A stretch of DNA of 64,000 nt from Nocardia puris (GCF_003315035.1 NZ_QNRE01000003.1:310001-374000), one strand, 5' to 3'; positions 42,057 to 52,853 are shown, counted from the stretch's first letter. Made by a program: numbers and translations. The notes: a model not told the origin generated them from the letters alone.

Positions 42057-43178
42057 TCAGGTCGTCAACCGCTGCGCCGCCGCCGCGACCCGCTCGTCGG
42101 TCGCCGTCAGCGCGATGCGCACGTGCTCACCCGAGGTGGGCCCGTAGAAGTCGCCGGGCGCGGCGAGGATGCCGCGCTCGGCCAGCCACTCGAGGGTGAC
42201 GCGACAGTTCTCGCCGCGCGTGGACCACAGGTACAGCCCCGCCTCGGAGTGGTCGATGCGAAAACCGGCCTCGCGCAACGCGTTTCGCAGGATCTCGCGG
42301 CGAGCGCGGTAGCGTTCGCGCTGCTGCGCCTCGTGCGCGTCGTCGCCGAGGGCGGCGGTCATGGCGGCCTGGATGGGGTAGGGCACCATCATGCCGGAGT
42401 GTTTGCGCACCTCGAGCAGTTCGGCGACCAGCTCCGGATCGCCCGCCACGAACCCGGCGCGGTAGCTGGCCAGGTTCGAGGTCTTGGACAGCGAGTGCAC
42501 CGCCAGCAGGCCGGTGTGGTCGCCGTCGCTGACCCGCGGGTCCAGGATGGACACCGGTTCGGCGTCCCAGGAAAGCCCCAGGTAGCACTCGTCGGAGGCG
42601 ACGATCACGCCGCGCTCGCGGGCGAACTCCACCACCTTGCGCAGGTGCTCCACGCCCAGCACCTTGCCGCTGGGGTTGGCGGGCGAGTTGAGGAAGATCA
42701 GCGCGGGCGACTGCGGGCCCAGACGGGTGAGGCCGTCCGCGCGCAGCACCTGCGCCCCTGCCAGCAGCGCGCCCACCTCGTAGGTCGGGTACGCCACCTC
42801 GGGGATGACCACGAGGTCGTCGGCGCCGAGCCCGAGCAGGCGCGGCAGACCGGCGATCAATTCTTTGGTGCCGATCACCGGCAGCACGGCCGCCGGATCG
42901 AGACCCGTGATGCCGTAACGACGTTTGAGTGCGTCCACCGCGGCGGCGCGCAGTTCGGGAGTGCCGTGCGTGGTGGGGTAGCCGGGCACTTCCGCGACCG
43001 AGTTCAGCGCGGCGCGGATGAGCGGGGCGACCGGATCGACGGGCGTGCCGACGGAGAGGTCGACGAGTCCACCGGGATGCGCGGCGGCCTTCGCCTTGAC
43101 GGCCGCGATGGTGTCCCAAGGGAAATCGGGCAGCAGCGCACTGACCCGCGGACGCGAACCCACCCCGCGCTCACTCAC
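42057..43178 (-). CDS. dapC: Succinyldiaminopimelate transaminase
   Basis: A 373-aa fold-type I PLP aminotransferase that makes N-succinyl-LL-diaminopimelate from glutamate. The PLP lysine is in AVHSLSKTSNLASYRAGFVA. Other motifs are PDFPWDTIAAVKAKAAAHPG, DLSVGTPVDPV, GYPTTHGTPELRAAAVDAL, FLNSPANPSGKV and ASDECYLGLSWD. It overlaps fdxC by 8 nt (ATG 43178, within the end of fdxC), the same pair as in mycobacteria (Rv1178-Rv1177 from memory), so the two are co-translated. Confidence 0.93.
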   Translation of the reverse strand: MSERGVGSRPRVSALLPDFPWDTIAAVKAKAAAHPGGLVDLSVGTPVDPVAPLIRAALNSVAEVPGYPTTHGTPELRAAAVDALKRRYGITGLDPAAVLPVIGTKELIAGLPRLLGLGADDLVVIPEVAYPTYEVGALLAGAQVLRADGLTRLGPQSPALIFLNSPANPSGKVLGVEHLRKVVEFARERGVIVASDECYLGLSWDAEPVSILDPRVSDGDHTGLLAVHSLSKTSNLASYRAGFVAGDPELVAELLEVRKHSGMMVPYPIQAAMTAALGDDAHEAQQRERYRARREILRNALREAGFRIDHSEAGLYLWSTRGENCRVTLEWLAERGILAAPGDFYGPTSGEHVRIALTATDERVAAAAQRLTT

Positions 43179-43491
43179 CCATCGGAGGGAGTTCTTTGAC
43201 GAACGGCGGGTCGTAGTCGACCTTGCCGACCTTCGTCGCGCCGCCCGGCGAACCCAGCTCGTCGAAGAAGTCGACGTTGGCGTTCACGTAGCCGGTCCAC
43301 TGGTCCGGGGTGTCGTCCTCGTAGAAGATCGCCTCCACCGGGCAGACCGGTTCACATGCACCACAGTCCACGCACTCGTCCGGATGGATGTACAGCATGC
43401 GACCACCCTCGTAGATGCAGTCCACGGGGCATTCCTCGATGCATGCCTTGTCCTTCACGTCAACGCACGGTTCAGCGATGATGTACGGCAC
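43171..43491 (-). CDS. fdxC: 7Fe-type ferredoxin FdxC
   Basis: A 106-aa ferredoxin with the N-terminal cluster region CVDVKDKACIEECPVDCI and the classical CVDCGACEPVCP. The arrangement (first Cys, an 8-residue gap, then Cys-x3-Cys-x3-Cys, and CxxCxxCxxxCP) fits a [3Fe-4S][4Fe-4S] ferredoxin, an electron donor to cytochrome P450 or other redox enzymes. The C-terminal 50 residues are acidic. GTG 43491 has AGGAGAA upstream. Overlaps dapC by 8 nt. Confidence 0.94.
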   Translation of the reverse strand: MPYIIAEPCVDVKDKACIEECPVDCIYEGGRMLYIHPDECVDCGACEPVCPVEAIFYEDDTPDQWTGYVNANVDFFDELGSPGGATKVGKVDYDPPFVKELPPMGE

Positions 43492-43723
43492 TGCCGTTCT
43501 CCTAGTCTGTCCTCACCTGCGGGGATGGTCCGCCACGCGAAACCCTATCCCGACCATCCCACGTTACTACCGGTCAGCCTGTCCTAACTTCCGCCGGCTC
43601 CGCCCCCATGTGGGACCGGCGCCGACCACCGCCGACGCCGCTGTCCAGTACTGCCGATGGTAGGCCCGATCCGCCCCGCGTGCGGGGCACGTGACAGGTC
43701 ACACGGGGCGGTCGGGGCGGCCA

Positions 43724-46324
43724 TCACGACAGCGAGAGGGAAAGCGGCTTGGGCTTGGCGGGCACCGGGCCGTAGACGGTGTTGCGTTCGCGGGTGGGAC
43801 GGCCGATGCCGTCGGCGATCTCGACGAGTTCGGCGACGGTCTTGGCGGAGCCGTGCTGGGAGCCCGCCATCCGGGAGATGGTCTCCTCCATGAGGGTTCC
43901 GCCCAGGTCGTTGGCGCCGCCGTTGAGCATCATGCGGGTGCCCGCGGTGCCGAGCTTCACCCAGCTGGTCTGGATATTGGCGATGCGGCCGTGCAGCATG
44001 ATGCGGGCCAGCGCGTGTGCGGCGCGGTTGTCGCGGATGGTGGGGCCGGGCCTGGCCGCCCCCGCGAGGTAGAGCGGGGCGCTCTGGTGCACGAACGGCA
44101 GCAGCACGAATTCGGTGAAACCGCCTGTCTCGTCCTGGATTCCGCGCAGCACGCGCAGGTGGCCCACCCAATGCTTCGGGCTGTCCACGTGCCCGTACAT
44201 CATGGTCGAGCTGGACCGCAGGCCCACCTGGTGGGCGGTGGTGATGACCTCCACCCACGCCGAGGTGGGCAGTTTGCCCTTGGTGAGCACCCAGCGCACC
44301 TCGTCGTCCAGGATCTCGGCGGCCGTGCCGGGGATGGTGTCGAGCCCGGCCTCCTTCAGCGCGACCAGCCAGTCCCGGATGCTCTGCCCGCCGCGCGAAG
44401 CCCCGTTGACGATCTCCATCGGGCTGAACGCGTGCACGTGCATCGACGGCACCCGCCGCTTCACCGCGCGCACCAGGTCGGCGTACCCGGTGACGGGCAG
44501 GTCGGGGTCGATGCCGCCCTGCATGCACACCTCGGTGGCGCCGTCCACGTGCGCTTCCCAGGCCCGGTCGGCGACCTCGTCGGTGCTCAGGGTGAACGCG
44601 TCGGCGTCGCCCTTGCGCTGGGCGAACGCGCAGAACCGGCAGCCGGTGTAGCAGATGTTGGTGAAGTTGATGTTCCGGTTCACCACGTAGGTGACGTCGT
44701 CGCCGACGGTGTCGCGGCGCAGCTGGTCGGCCAGCGCGGCGACCGCTTCCAGATCGGGGCCGTCAGCCGTGGCCAGCGCGAGGTACTGGTCGTCGGTGAG
44801 CCCGGCCGGGTCGCGTTCGGCCGCGCGCAGGGCGGCGAGCACGTCGGAGTCCAGGCGTTCGGGGGCGGCGGTGGCCAGGTCGCGGGCCTGTTCGCGAATG
44901 GTTTCCCAGTCGCCGAACGCGCCGACCACTTCCTGCCCGAGCCCGGAGTCGCTGCGGCTCTCGGTGTTGCGGCCCTCGGTGTCGATCGCGGTGTTCAGAT
45001 CGACGCGGCCCACCGAATCCCACGATTCGTCCGGTTCCTGCCAGGGCAGGCCGACGGGGATCGCGTCGGCCTTGGCCAACCCGGTCTCGGGATCGCTGAG
45101 CGCGGCCACGTGCGCGCCGATGCGCGGGTCCACCCACGGGTTGCCCGCGCGCACGTACTTCGGGTGCGCGGAGGTGCGCTCCACCAGGGTGAAGCCGGCG
45201 GCCTCGGTGAGCTCGCGCAACGTGTCCAGATTCGGCCAGGGCCGTTCGGGGTTCACGTGGTCGGGCGTCACGGGCGACACCCCGCCCCAGTCGTCGATCC
45301 CGGCGTCGAGCAGGGCCTGGCACTCCTCGAGCGACACCAGGTTCGGCGGCGCCTGCACCGGCACGTCGGGCCCGAGCAGCAGCCGGGTGACGGCGATGGT
45401 GGCGCGGAACTCCTCCAGGTTCGCGTCGGGCGCGCCGCGCATGGCGGTGTCGCTCTTGGCGCGGAAGTTCTGGATGATCACTTCCTGGATGTGTCCGAAC
45501 GCCTTGTGCTGCTTGCGAATAGCCATGATGGACTCGGCGCGTTCGGCGATCGTCTCGCCGATACCCACCAGGATGCCGGTCGTGTACGGCACCGAGAGCC
45601 GGCCCGCGTCGGTGATGGCGCGCAGCCGCACCGCCGGGTCCTTGTCGGGGCTGCCGTAGTGGCACTGCCCCTTCTCGGTGAACAGCCGGGTGGAGGTGGT
45701 CTCGAGCATCATGCCCATGGACTGCGCCACCGGCTTGAGCCGCGCGATCTCCTCCCAGCTCATCACACCGGGGTTCAGGTGCGGCAGCAGCCCGGTCTCC
45801 TCGAGCACCATGATCGACACGGCGCGCAGGTAGTCCAGGGTGGAGTCGTAGCCGCGCTCGTCGAGCCACTGCGCCGCCTCCGGCCAGCGGTCCTCGGGGC
45901 GGTCACCGAGGGTGAACAGCGCCTCCTTGCACCCCAGCGCGGCGCCGGCGCGGGCGATGTCGAGCACCTCGTCGGGTTCGAGGAACATGCCCTTGCCCTC
46001 GGCGCGCAACTTGCCGGGCACCGTGACGAAGGTGCAGTAGTGGCATTTGTCCCGACACAGGCGGGTCAGCGGGATGAAGACGTTGCGGGAATAGGTGATG
46101 GTGCCCGGCCTGCCCGCGGATTCGAGGCCCGCGTCGCGCACCCGGGCCGCACTGCGGCTCAGATCCGCCAGGTCCTCGCCGCGCGCGTGCAGCAGCACGG
46201 CGGCCTCGTCCACGTTCAGTGTCACCCCGTCACGGGCCCGGCGCAGCGCCCGGCGCATGGCCGACGGGCTGGGCGGTGCGGGTGGAACGTTCGGGCTGGG
46301 TAGCTCGGTCACGCCCTCGATCAT
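43724..46324 (-). CDS. fbiC: FO synthase (7,8-didemethyl-8-hydroxy-5-deazariboflavin synthase)
   Basis: An 866-aa fused radical-SAM enzyme that makes the deazaflavin core FO of coenzyme F420 from a pyrimidine precursor and tyrosine. The N-terminal CofG half has the CX3CX2C cluster motif in [13 protein letters not shown] (about residue 85), and the C-terminal CofH half has [13 protein letters not shown] (about residue 560). Further motifs are [45 protein letters not shown] and [14 protein letters not shown]. Starts at ATG 46324; residues before it are not protein-like. The mycobacterial gene (Rv1173) has the same fused form and size. The mRNA start is not apparent. Confidence 0.95.
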   Translation of the reverse strand: MIEGVTELPSPNVPPAPPSPSAMRRALRRARDGVTLNVDEAAVLLHARGEDLADLSRSAARVRDAGLESAGRPGTITYSRNVFIPLTRLCRDKCHYCTFVTVPGKLRAEGKGMFLEPDEVLDIARAGAALGCKEALFTLGDRPEDRWPEAAQWLDERGYDSTLDYLRAVSIMVLEETGLLPHLNPGVMSWEEIARLKPVAQSMGMMLETTSTRLFTEKGQCHYGSPDKDPAVRLRAITDAGRLSVPYTTGILVGIGETIAERAESIMAIRKQHKAFGHIQEVIIQNFRAKSDTAMRGAPDANLEEFRATIAVTRLLLGPDVPVQAPPNLVSLEECQALLDAGIDDWGGVSPVTPDHVNPERPWPNLDTLRELTEAAGFTLVERTSAHPKYVRAGNPWVDPRIGAHVAALSDPETGLAKADAIPVGLPWQEPDESWDSVGRVDLNTAIDTEGRNTESRSDSGLGQEVVGAFGDWETIREQARDLATAAPERLDSDVLAALRAAERDPAGLTDDQYLALATADGPDLEAVAALADQLRRDTVGDDVTYVVNRNINFTNICYTGCRFCAFAQRKGDADAFTLSTDEVADRAWEAHVDGATEVCMQGGIDPDLPVTGYADLVRAVKRRVPSMHVHAFSPMEIVNGASRGGQSIRDWLVALKEAGLDTIPGTAAEILDDEVRWVLTKGKLPTSAWVEVITTAHQVGLRSSSTMMYGHVDSPKHWVGHLRVLRGIQDETGGFTEFVLLPFVHQSAPLYLAGAARPGPTIRDNRAAHALARIMLHGRIANIQTSWVKLGTAGTRMMLNGGANDLGGTLMEETISRMAGSQHGSAKTVAELVEIADGIGRPTRERNTVYGPVPAKPKPLSLSLS

Positions 46325-46435
46325 GCGCCAACCATCCTGGACTGTCTCCCTCCAAGGCTCGTGAGCCTTGACAACCTCCGCGCCCGGCGGGGTTATTCCA
46401 CGGCGCGGCGCGCCGTCGCGCGTCACCGTGCAACC

Positions 46436-46942
46436 ATGACAGGCATGTCGCAGCCGCGCACGATCATGGCCGATCCCGCTTGGCGTCCGAGCCCGAAGGC
46501 CAAACTGCTGTGGACGATCCAGGCGGTGCTCTCCTGGATCGCGCCGTTCGTCGCGCTGGCCGTGTGGGCGGTGCTCGACGACCAGCGCCGGGACTGGCAA
46601 CTGCTTGTGCTGCTGATCGTGCTGGCGTGGGCGGTGTTCAGCGTGGCGGTGGTGCCGTGGTGGCGGTACGCGGTGCACCGATGGGAGGTCACCGAGGAGG
46701 CCGTGTACACGCGGGTCGGCTGGTTCACGCAGGAGAGCCGGGTCGCGCCGATCTCGCGGGTGCAGACGGTCGACACCGAGCGCGGGCCGCTGGAGCGGCT
46801 GCTGGGATTGGCGACCGTCACGGTGACGACCGCGTCGTCGGCGGGCGCGGTGCAGATCACCGCGCTGGACCTGCCGATCGCCGAGCAGACCGTCACGCGC
46901 CTGACCGAGATCGCCGCCAGACACCGGGGAGACGCCACGTGA
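46436..46942 (+). CDS. PH-domain (YdbS-like) membrane protein
   Basis: A 168-aa protein. Two membrane helices (about 32-52, [13 protein letters not shown]; 57-78, [19 protein letters not shown]) are followed by a bacterial PH-like domain (bPH_2) with [40 protein letters not shown] and [15 protein letters not shown]. These proteins usually pair with a YdbT partner, as here. The ATG at 46436 (alternatives 46445, 46466) is divergent from fbiC. It overlaps the next gene by 4 nt (GTGA). Role in envelope or mechanosensing is not established. Confidence 0.85.
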   Translation: MTGMSQPRTIMADPAWRPSPKAKLLWTIQAVLSWIAPFVALAVWAVLDDQRRDWQLLVLLIVLAWAVFSVAVVPWWRYAVHRWEVTEEAVYTRVGWFTQESRVAPISRVQTVDTERGPLERLLGLATVTVTTASSAGAVQITALDLPIAEQTVTRLTEIAARHRGDAT

Positions 46943-48531
46943 CCGAGCCCTACCCGGCCCCGCCCGTGACCGAACAGCTGTGGGCGCGCCTGGACAAGCG
47001 GATGCTGCTGGTGCATCCGGTGACCGAGGTCGTGAAGTTCATTCCGGTGCTGATCGGTTCGGTCATCCTCGGCACCAGCAGCGGCAATCCGCTGTGGAGC
47101 GTGATCCCGCTGATCGCGATCGTCGGATTCGCGCTCACCCGCTGGTTCACCACCACCTACCGGGTGGGGCCCACGCACGTGGAGCTGCGGACGGGGCTGG
47201 TGCAGCGCCGGAAGCTGTCGGTGCCGCGCAGCCGGATCCGGTCGGTGGACATCGAATCCGATCTGCTGCACCGGGCGCTCGGGTTGTCGGTGGTGGTGAT
47301 CGGGACCGGTCAGCAGGCCGAGGGCGGGGAGAAATTCGAACTGGACGCGCTGGACGCTCGCGTGGTGCCCGCGCTGCGCACCGAGTTGCTGGCACACACG
47401 GCGGTTCCTGCTGGTGCGCAACAGGTTTCCGATAGCCCTGCGCCCGGCCCGGAGCCCGAGGGTCGCGAGATCGGACACTGGGAGCCGGGATGGGTGCGCT
47501 ACGCGCCGCTTTCGCTCACCGGGTTCGCCGTGGTGGCGCCGATCGTGGGCCTGGCGTTCCAATACGGGCTCGGGGAAAGGGTTTTCGACTCCGACGCCGC
47601 CCACGACATCGGTGAGCGGGCCGCCACCGGCATCGTGATCGCCATCGGGTTGCTGGTCGGCGCGGTGGTGCTGATCGTCAGCCTCGCCGCCTGCGCCCGC
47701 TACCTCGCGACCTATCACGGGCTGCGCGTCGTGGATTCCGGACGCACCCTGCACATCCGCCACGGCCTGTTCACCACCCGCCAGATCACGTTGGACCTCG
47801 CGCGGTTCCGCGGGGCGACCGTGAACGAGCCGCTGCTGTTGCGCTGGTCGGGCGCGGCGGAGCTGGAGGCGATCATGGTGGGGGAGAATCCGCGCCAGAA
47901 GATCCTGCCGCAGGCGCCGCGCGAGGCGGTGGAGCGGACGCTGTCGGAGTTGCTGGGGCCGCGTGCCGCCCAACCGGCGGCACACGTCTCCGACGCCGAG
48001 CGCCGGACGGCCTCCACTCCGAAAACGCCGGACGCACAGGGCGATTCTCCCGCACTGCCGCAAATGGCGGTCCCCCTCACCCCACACGGCCCCGCCGCGC
48101 GCCGCCGCCGCTACACCCGCGCCCTCGCCCTGCCGGCCCTCGTCGCCCTGGCCGTGCTCGTCCTCTCCGTCACTACCGATCTGTCCGTCTGGTGGTGGCT
48201 GCTCCCCCTCACCCTCCTCGCCCTCGCGATCGCCCTCGCCGAGGACCGCTACCGGGGCCTGGGCCACGCCGTCCTCCCCCGCACCCCCGCCGGCCCCGCC
48301 TGGCTCATCACCCGCTCCGGCTCCCTCGACCGCGACCGCGACTGCCTCGAATCCCCCGGCGTCATCGGCTGGACCGTCCGCCAGACCTTCTGGCAGCGCC
48401 GCGCCGGCCTGTCCACCGTCGTCGCCGCCACCGCCGCGGGCAAGAAGCGCTACCTGGTGATCGACATCCCCGTCGACCAGGCTTGGACGCTGATCGACGC
48501 CGTCACCCCGGGCCACCTCGGAAACCGTTGA
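46939..48531 (+). CDS. PH-domain (YdbT-like) membrane protein
   Basis: A 530-aa protein with three bPH_2-type repeats alternating with membrane helices. The first helices are at about 33-75, followed by [20 protein letters not shown] and [21 protein letters not shown] second helix pair lies at about 195-250, with [21 protein letters not shown] third pair is at about 395-430 ([29 protein letters not shown]) and a last module holds [18 protein letters not shown] and [15 protein letters not shown]. It starts at GTG 46939, coupled to the YdbS-like gene. Function unknown. It ends 13 bp from the convergent ROK gene. Confidence 0.87.
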   Translation: MTEPYPAPPVTEQLWARLDKRMLLVHPVTEVVKFIPVLIGSVILGTSSGNPLWSVIPLIAIVGFALTRWFTTTYRVGPTHVELRTGLVQRRKLSVPRSRIRSVDIESDLLHRALGLSVVVIGTGQQAEGGEKFELDALDARVVPALRTELLAHTAVPAGAQQVSDSPAPGPEPEGREIGHWEPGWVRYAPLSLTGFAVVAPIVGLAFQYGLGERVFDSDAAHDIGERAATGIVIAIGLLVGAVVLIVSLAACARYLATYHGLRVVDSGRTLHIRHGLFTTRQITLDLARFRGATVNEPLLLRWSGAAELEAIMVGENPRQKILPQAPREAVERTLSELLGPRAAQPAAHVSDAERRTASTPKTPDAQGDSPALPQMAVPLTPHGPAARRRRYTRALALPALVALAVLVLSVTTDLSVWWWLLPLTLLALAIALAEDRYRGLGHAVLPRTPAGPAWLITRSGSLDRDRDCLESPGVIGWTVRQTFWQRRAGLSTVVAATAAGKKRYLVIDIPVDQAWTLIDAVTPGHLGNR

Positions 48532-48544
48532 GCGGCTTGCCGAC

Positions 48545-49738
48545 TCACCCGCTCGGGCGGAGGGAGAGGGGGTCGTCGAGGAGGGGGGTGAAGGCCAGTT
48601 CGGCGGCGCCGATGAGGGTGGCGTCGCCGGCGAGGGCGGAGGTGCGCAGGCGGACGCCGTCGCGGACGGCGCGCAGGCCGTCGGTGGCGAGGCGGCTGCG
48701 GACCTGGGCGGCGGAGGCGAGGTAGATGCCGCGCAGGACGCCGCCGAAGACCACCATCGCGGGGTTGAAGATGTTCACCAGGTTGGCGACGCCGTAGCCG
48801 AGCCAGTCCCCCACCTGGTGCAGCGCGTCGCGGGCGGCCACGTCGCCGTGGGCGGCGGCCTCCACGATGGCGTCCACCACGGCCGCGCCCGGCGGATCGG
48901 TGCGCCCCGCGGCCGCGATGAGCGCGAGTTCGCCCGCCTCGGCCTCGAGGCACCCGCGGGAACCGCACGCGCAGGCCCGCCCGCCCGGGTTCACGATCAT
49001 GTGGCCCACTTCGCCGCTGTAGCCGCCCTGGCCGCCGAGCAGGTTGCCGCCCATGATGATTCCGCCGCCGATGCCGATATCGCCGTGCAGGTACAGCAGA
49101 TCCGGCACGCCCGCGGCGACCCCGCGTTCCCGCTCCGCCAGCGCGCCGAGGTTGGCGTTATTGCCGACGGCCACGCGCACACCGAGATCGAGCCGCTCGG
49201 AAAGCAATTCGCCGAACGGCACGTCGGTCCAGCCGATGTTCGGCCCGTAGCGCACCACGGCGTCGGACTCGCGCACCATCCCGCAGAACGCCACACCCAC
49301 CCCGACGCACTCGGCTCCCGGCGCCACCGACGCCATCAAGCCGCGCGCCATCTCGGTGAGCGCGCCGGCCACCTGTTCCGGATCGAACGCCCCGTCACCC
49401 CGGGGCGCCTCGGCGCGGCCCAGCACCGTGCCGCCGAGCCCTACCAGACCCGCCACCAGACGGTCGGCGCTCACATCGAGCGCGAGCACATACACCCGCT
49501 CCGATTCCGGGCGCACCACCAGCGAGGGGCGACCCGCGCGGCCGGTCTGGCCCGGCAGCTGTTCGCTGACCAGACCGGCCGCCACCAGATCGGTGGTGAG
49601 GGCGAGAATCGTGCTGCGGTTCAACCCCATCCGCTCGGCGAGCACCGCCCGCGACAGTGGACCGTCACGGTGCACATGGCGCAGCAGCACGGCGAGGTTG
49701 CGCCGCCGGATCTCGTCGGGAGCGGGTGCCGCTCGCAT
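48545..49738 (-). CDS. ROK-family transcriptional repressor (XylR/NagC type)
   Basis: A 397-aa regulator. The N-terminal winged helix at about 8-60 has EIRRRNLAVLLRHVH, SRAVLAERMGLNRSTILALT and TDLVAAGLV. The ROK sugar-binding domain follows, with VLALDVSADRLVAGLVGLGG, VAVGNNANLGALAE, GIGGGIIMGGNLL, GYSGEVGHMIVNPGGRACAC and the zinc motif CACGSRGCLEAEAG. It is 33 bp downstream of the ABC permease gene in a minus-strand operon of binding protein, ATPase, permease and ROK repressor. The regulator probably senses the imported sugar and controls the operon through the dyad at 52.9 kb. Confidence 0.9.
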   Translation of the reverse strand: MRAAPAPDEIRRRNLAVLLRHVHRDGPLSRAVLAERMGLNRSTILALTTDLVAAGLVSEQLPGQTGRAGRPSLVVRPESERVYVLALDVSADRLVAGLVGLGGTVLGRAEAPRGDGAFDPEQVAGALTEMARGLMASVAPGAECVGVGVAFCGMVRESDAVVRYGPNIGWTDVPFGELLSERLDLGVRVAVGNNANLGALAERERGVAAGVPDLLYLHGDIGIGGGIIMGGNLLGGQGGYSGEVGHMIVNPGGRACACGSRGCLEAEAGELALIAAAGRTDPPGAAVVDAIVEAAAHGDVAARDALHQVGDWLGYGVANLVNIFNPAMVVFGGVLRGIYLASAAQVRSRLATDGLRAVRDGVRLRTSALAGDATLIGAAELAFTPLLDDPLSLRPSG

Positions 49739-49770
49739 TCACCTGACCTTCACCGATCGTCCGTATCGGG

Positions 49771-51009
49771 TCATCGCTGCGGTGCGGCGCGGGTGCGTGA
49801 CAGGGCGTCCACACCGGCCGCCAGCAGCAGGACGAATCCTGTCACAATGAATTTCGTCCCCGCGCTGTACCCCATCAGGCCCATGCCGTTATTGATCACC
49901 GCCACCACGGCGGCGCCGAGTACGGCGTCGAGCATGCGCCCGCGCCCGCCGAACAGGCTCGTCCCGCCGATGACAGCCGCGCCGACGGCGGTCAGCAGCA
50001 CATCGCTGCCGCCGGTGTTGGGGTCCACCGAATTGGCGCGCGAGGCCGCGATCAACCCGCCAACGGCCGCCATCGTCGAGCACAGCACGAACGCGGCGAT
50101 CTTGATGCGGTCCACCGGGATACCGGCCCGCCGCGCGGCTTCGGCGTTGCCGCCGACTGCGTAGATGTGCCTGCCGAATGCCGTGCGGCGCAACACGAAT
50201 GTCCACAGCAACAGCAGCGCCACGAGCAGCGGGACCACGATCGGCACGCCGCGCAACGAGTTCAGATCCGGATTGCGGCTGCGTTCCTGGTTGAGCACGA
50301 ACACCGCGATCCCGGCGACCAGCGCCACCGCCGCGACCCGCAGCCCGACCACGGCGAGGGTGTCGCTGGTGAGCCCGCGCGCCGTGCGGGCGCGGTACGA
50401 ACGCAGTTGCACCACAGCGAATCCCGCGACCAGCACCGCGCACAGCAGCCAGCCCAGCGCCGGTGGCACGTTCTTGTTCGCGATCGCCAGGACGGTCTGA
50501 TCGGTGATCGAGATGTTGCGGCCGTTGTCCATGATCTCGAGCACGACCCCTTGCAGCGCGAGGAAGGCCGCCAGCGTCACCACGAACGACGGCACGCCCA
50601 CCCGCACCACGATCGCGCCGATCGTCAACCCGATCACCGCACCGGTCAGCAACGACACCGCTACAGCCGCGTACCAGGGCCACCCCTGATCGGTGAGCAG
50701 CGTCGCCAGCACGGCCGCGCACACCCCGGAGGTGAAGCCCGCCGACAGGTCGATCTCCCCGAGCAACAGCACGAAGATCAGGCCCATGGCGATCACCGCG
50801 ACCGCCGCAACCTGCGTGAACAGGTTGGCGAAATTGGCCTCGGTGAGAAACGCGGGCCGCGCGAGGGAGAACACCACCGTGAGCACCACCAGCGCCACCA
50901 CCGACGGCAGCGCACCCATATCGCCGCTGCGCACCCGGCGCAGATACGCGCCCGCCGTCTCCGCGACGGGCGCGAACGAGGGCGGCAGCTCCCGCACAGT
51001 TACCGTCAT
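49771..51009 (-). CDS. Sugar ABC transporter permease (XylH/RbsC type)
   Basis: A 412-aa integral membrane protein of the carbohydrate-uptake-2 permease type, with about 10-11 helices. Typical segments are VVALVVLTVVFSLARPAFLT, NLFTQVAAVAVIAMGLIFVL, GEIDLSAGFTSGVCAAVLA (the GEIDLS loop), FVVTLAAFLALQGVVLEIMD, and the C-terminal GRHIYAVGGNAEAARRAGIP and GGTSLFGGRGRMLDAVLG. It contacts the ATPase through the EAARRAGI region. Stops 33 bp before the ROK gene and overlaps the ATPase gene start by 4 nt (51006-51009). Confidence 0.92.
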   Translation of the reverse strand: MTVTVRELPPSFAPVAETAGAYLRRVRSGDMGALPSVVALVVLTVVFSLARPAFLTEANFANLFTQVAAVAVIAMGLIFVLLLGEIDLSAGFTSGVCAAVLATLLTDQGWPWYAAVAVSLLTGAVIGLTIGAIVVRVGVPSFVVTLAAFLALQGVVLEIMDNGRNISITDQTVLAIANKNVPPALGWLLCAVLVAGFAVVQLRSYRARTARGLTSDTLAVVGLRVAAVALVAGIAVFVLNQERSRNPDLNSLRGVPIVVPLLVALLLLWTFVLRRTAFGRHIYAVGGNAEAARRAGIPVDRIKIAAFVLCSTMAAVGGLIAASRANSVDPNTGGSDVLLTAVGAAVIGGTSLFGGRGRMLDAVLGAAVVAVINNGMGLMGYSAGTKFIVTGFVLLLAAGVDALSRTRAAPQR

Positions 51010-51773
51010 CGCAGCGCTCCGTTCTGGTCGAGGCCGAGTTCCCCGCTGCGCCCCGCGGTGATCAACTCGACCACCTGGGCGTGCGTGACGTCGGTGGTGC
51101 GCACCTGCGCCGCCACCCGGCCCAGGTACAGGGCGGCGATCCGGTCCGACACGGCGAACACGTCGTTCATGTTGTGCGAGATCAACACCACCGCAAGGCC
51201 TTTGTCGGCCAGCCTGCGCACCAGCTCGAGCACCTGCTGGGTCTGCGCGACGCCGAGCGCCGCCGTCGGCTCGTCGAGGATCACCACCTTGCTGTTCCAC
51301 AGCACGGCCTTGGCGATGGCGACGGTCTGGCGCTGCCCGCCCGACAGGCTCGAAACCGGTTGCCGCACCGAGCGAACCGTCCGCACGCCGAGCGAGGACA
51401 GGGTGCTCGCCGCCGACTCCTCCATCGAGTACTCGTCCAGCACCGCGCCGCGGCGCAGCTCCCGGCCGAGGAACATGTTCTCGGCGATGTCGAGGTTGTC
51501 GCACAACGCCAGGTCCTGGTAGACGATCTCGATGCCGAGGGCGGCGGCGTCGCGCGGATTGCGCACGTGCACCGGCACGCCGTCGAACAGGAACTCGCCC
51601 GCGTCGATGGGATGGGTGCCGCCGATGCACTTGACCAGCGTGGATTTACCCGCGCCGTTGTCGCCGACCAGCGCGGTCACCTCCCCCGCGTGGGCGCTGA
51701 AGCAGACGCCGTGCAATACCTGGACCGCGCCGAAACGCTTGTCCACACCGCGTAATTCGATGAGTGGGGACAT
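51006..51773 (-). CDS. Sugar ABC transporter ATPase, single-domain form
   Basis: A 255-aa ABC ATPase. Walker A is LVGDNGAGKSTLVK, the Q-loop is VYQDLALCDNLDIAENMFLG, the signature is VSSLSGGQRQTVAIAKA, Walker B is VVILDEPTAALGVAQTQQV and the H-loop is VLISHNMNDV. Classical XylG, RbsA and MglA are about 500 aa with two fused ATPase domains. This one has only a single domain, so the working transporter needs a homodimer. The second half of a fused type is not nearby, and the single form is common in actinobacteria. Confidence 0.92.
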   Translation of the reverse strand: MSPLIELRGVDKRFGAVQVLHGVCFSAHAGEVTALVGDNGAGKSTLVKCIGGTHPIDAGEFLFDGVPVHVRNPRDAAALGIEIVYQDLALCDNLDIAENMFLGRELRRGAVLDEYSMEESAASTLSSLGVRTVRSVRQPVSSLSGGQRQTVAIAKAVLWNSKVVILDEPTAALGVAQTQQVLELVRRLADKGLAVVLISHNMNDVFAVSDRIAALYLGRVAAQVRTTDVTHAQVVELITAGRSGELGLDQNGALR

Positions 51774-51782
51774 GCCGGCTCG

Positions 51783-52853
51783 TCAGATGCCGTTCTCGGC
51801 GCACAACTGCGCGAATTCGTCACGGCACAGTTCCGCCTTGTCGACGAAGCCGTCGGCGACGACGTCCTTGACCTCGGCGCGGAAGATCGGCTTGGGCTCC
51901 AGCAGCACCGAGGGCACGTCCGATCCCGAAATCGGGTCCCGCACAGTGCCGTTGGTCTCGCCGGTGCGGCCCTCGAACAGCGCGACGGCCAGCGACGCCG
52001 CCGCCCGCGCCTCCTCGCGGATCGCCTTGTACACGGTGAGGCACTGGTCGCCCGCCAGCACGTTCTGCAAGCCCTGCACGGTGGCGTCCTGCCCGGTCAC
52101 CGGGATCTGGCCGTTGAGGCGCTGCTTCTTCAGCACCGCGATGGCGGCGTTGGCGAGCCCGTCGTTGGCCGCGACCACGCCGGCGATATTCGGTGTGCCG
52201 GTGAGCATCTGCTCGAAGATGGTGCCCGCCTTGGTGTTGTCCCACTCCGGGACGTCCTGGTCGGGGCCCTTCACGTATTCGCCCGAGGAGAACTTCGGGG
52301 CCAGCACGCCGTCGTAGCCGCTCTTGAACAGCGCCGCGTTATTGTCGGTCGGGCCGCCGTTGAGGTAGGCCACGACGGGCGCCTGCGCGTTGCGCTCGGA
52401 CAGGCAGCGGGCCAGCCCTTCACCCTGGAGCCTGCCGACGCGGGTGTTGTCGAAGGAGACGTAGTACTCCGCGCCGCCGCCGAGAGTCATTCTGTCGTAG
52501 TCGATTACGGTGACGCCCTGCGATCGCGCCTTGTCGATCACCGCCTTCCCGGTGCCGCTGTCCAGGTTCGTGATCAGCAGGACGCGCGCACCGTTGGTGA
52601 TCATCTGGTCGGCGATGGTCTGGAAGGCGTTCTTGTCGCCCTGGGCGTTCTGGATGTCGGCCCGCACCCCCGCCTCGTCGAACGCTTGCTCGAGATATTG
52701 ACGGTCGGCGGTTTCCCAGCGCGCCGAGGTCTTGCTGTCGGGGAGGATGACGCCGATGTCCACGCCACTCGACTCGGTGTCGCTCCCGCAGCCGGTGAGC
52801 GAGGTGAGAACGACGGCCGAGGCGGCCGAAACGGCCAGGATGCCCTTGCGCAT
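51783..52853 (-). CDS. Sugar-binding lipoprotein of the ABC importer (XylF type)
   Basis: A 356-aa exported substrate-binding protein. The signal peptide ends in the lipobox LTSLTGC (Cys 22), so it is membrane-anchored. The periplasmic-binding-protein type I fold follows: VDIGVILPDSKTSARWETAD, IADQMITNGARVLLITNLDS, GVTVIDYDRMTLGG (Tyr-Asp-Arg pattern), VVAANDGLANAAIAVLKKQ and PVTGQDATVQGLQNVLAGDQ. These match xylose/ribose-binding proteins, and the D-x-R of the D-xylose type is present, but the exact sugar is not proven. It is first in the operon, preceded by the ROK-type dyad. Confidence 0.92.
   Translation of the reverse strand: MRKGILAVSAASAVVLTSLTGCGSDTESSGVDIGVILPDSKTSARWETADRQYLEQAFDEAGVRADIQNAQGDKNAFQTIADQMITNGARVLLITNLDSGTGKAVIDKARSQGVTVIDYDRMTLGGGAEYYVSFDNTRVGRLQGEGLARCLSERNAQAPVVAYLNGGPTDNNAALFKSGYDGVLAPKFSSGEYVKGPDQDVPEWDNTKAGTIFEQMLTGTPNIAGVVAANDGLANAAIAVLKKQRLNGQIPVTGQDATVQGLQNVLAGDQCLTVYKAIREEARAAASLAVALFEGRTGETNGTVRDPISGSDVPSVLLEPKPIFRAEVKDVVADGFVDKAELCRDEFAQLCAENGI

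Noticed and set aside
43691..43702. GTGAC-AG-GTCAC inverted repeat just after fbiC
   Set aside because: Short, with a 2-bp centre, and lies beyond the 3-prime end of fbiC rather than in a promoter; could be chance in this GC-rich DNA.
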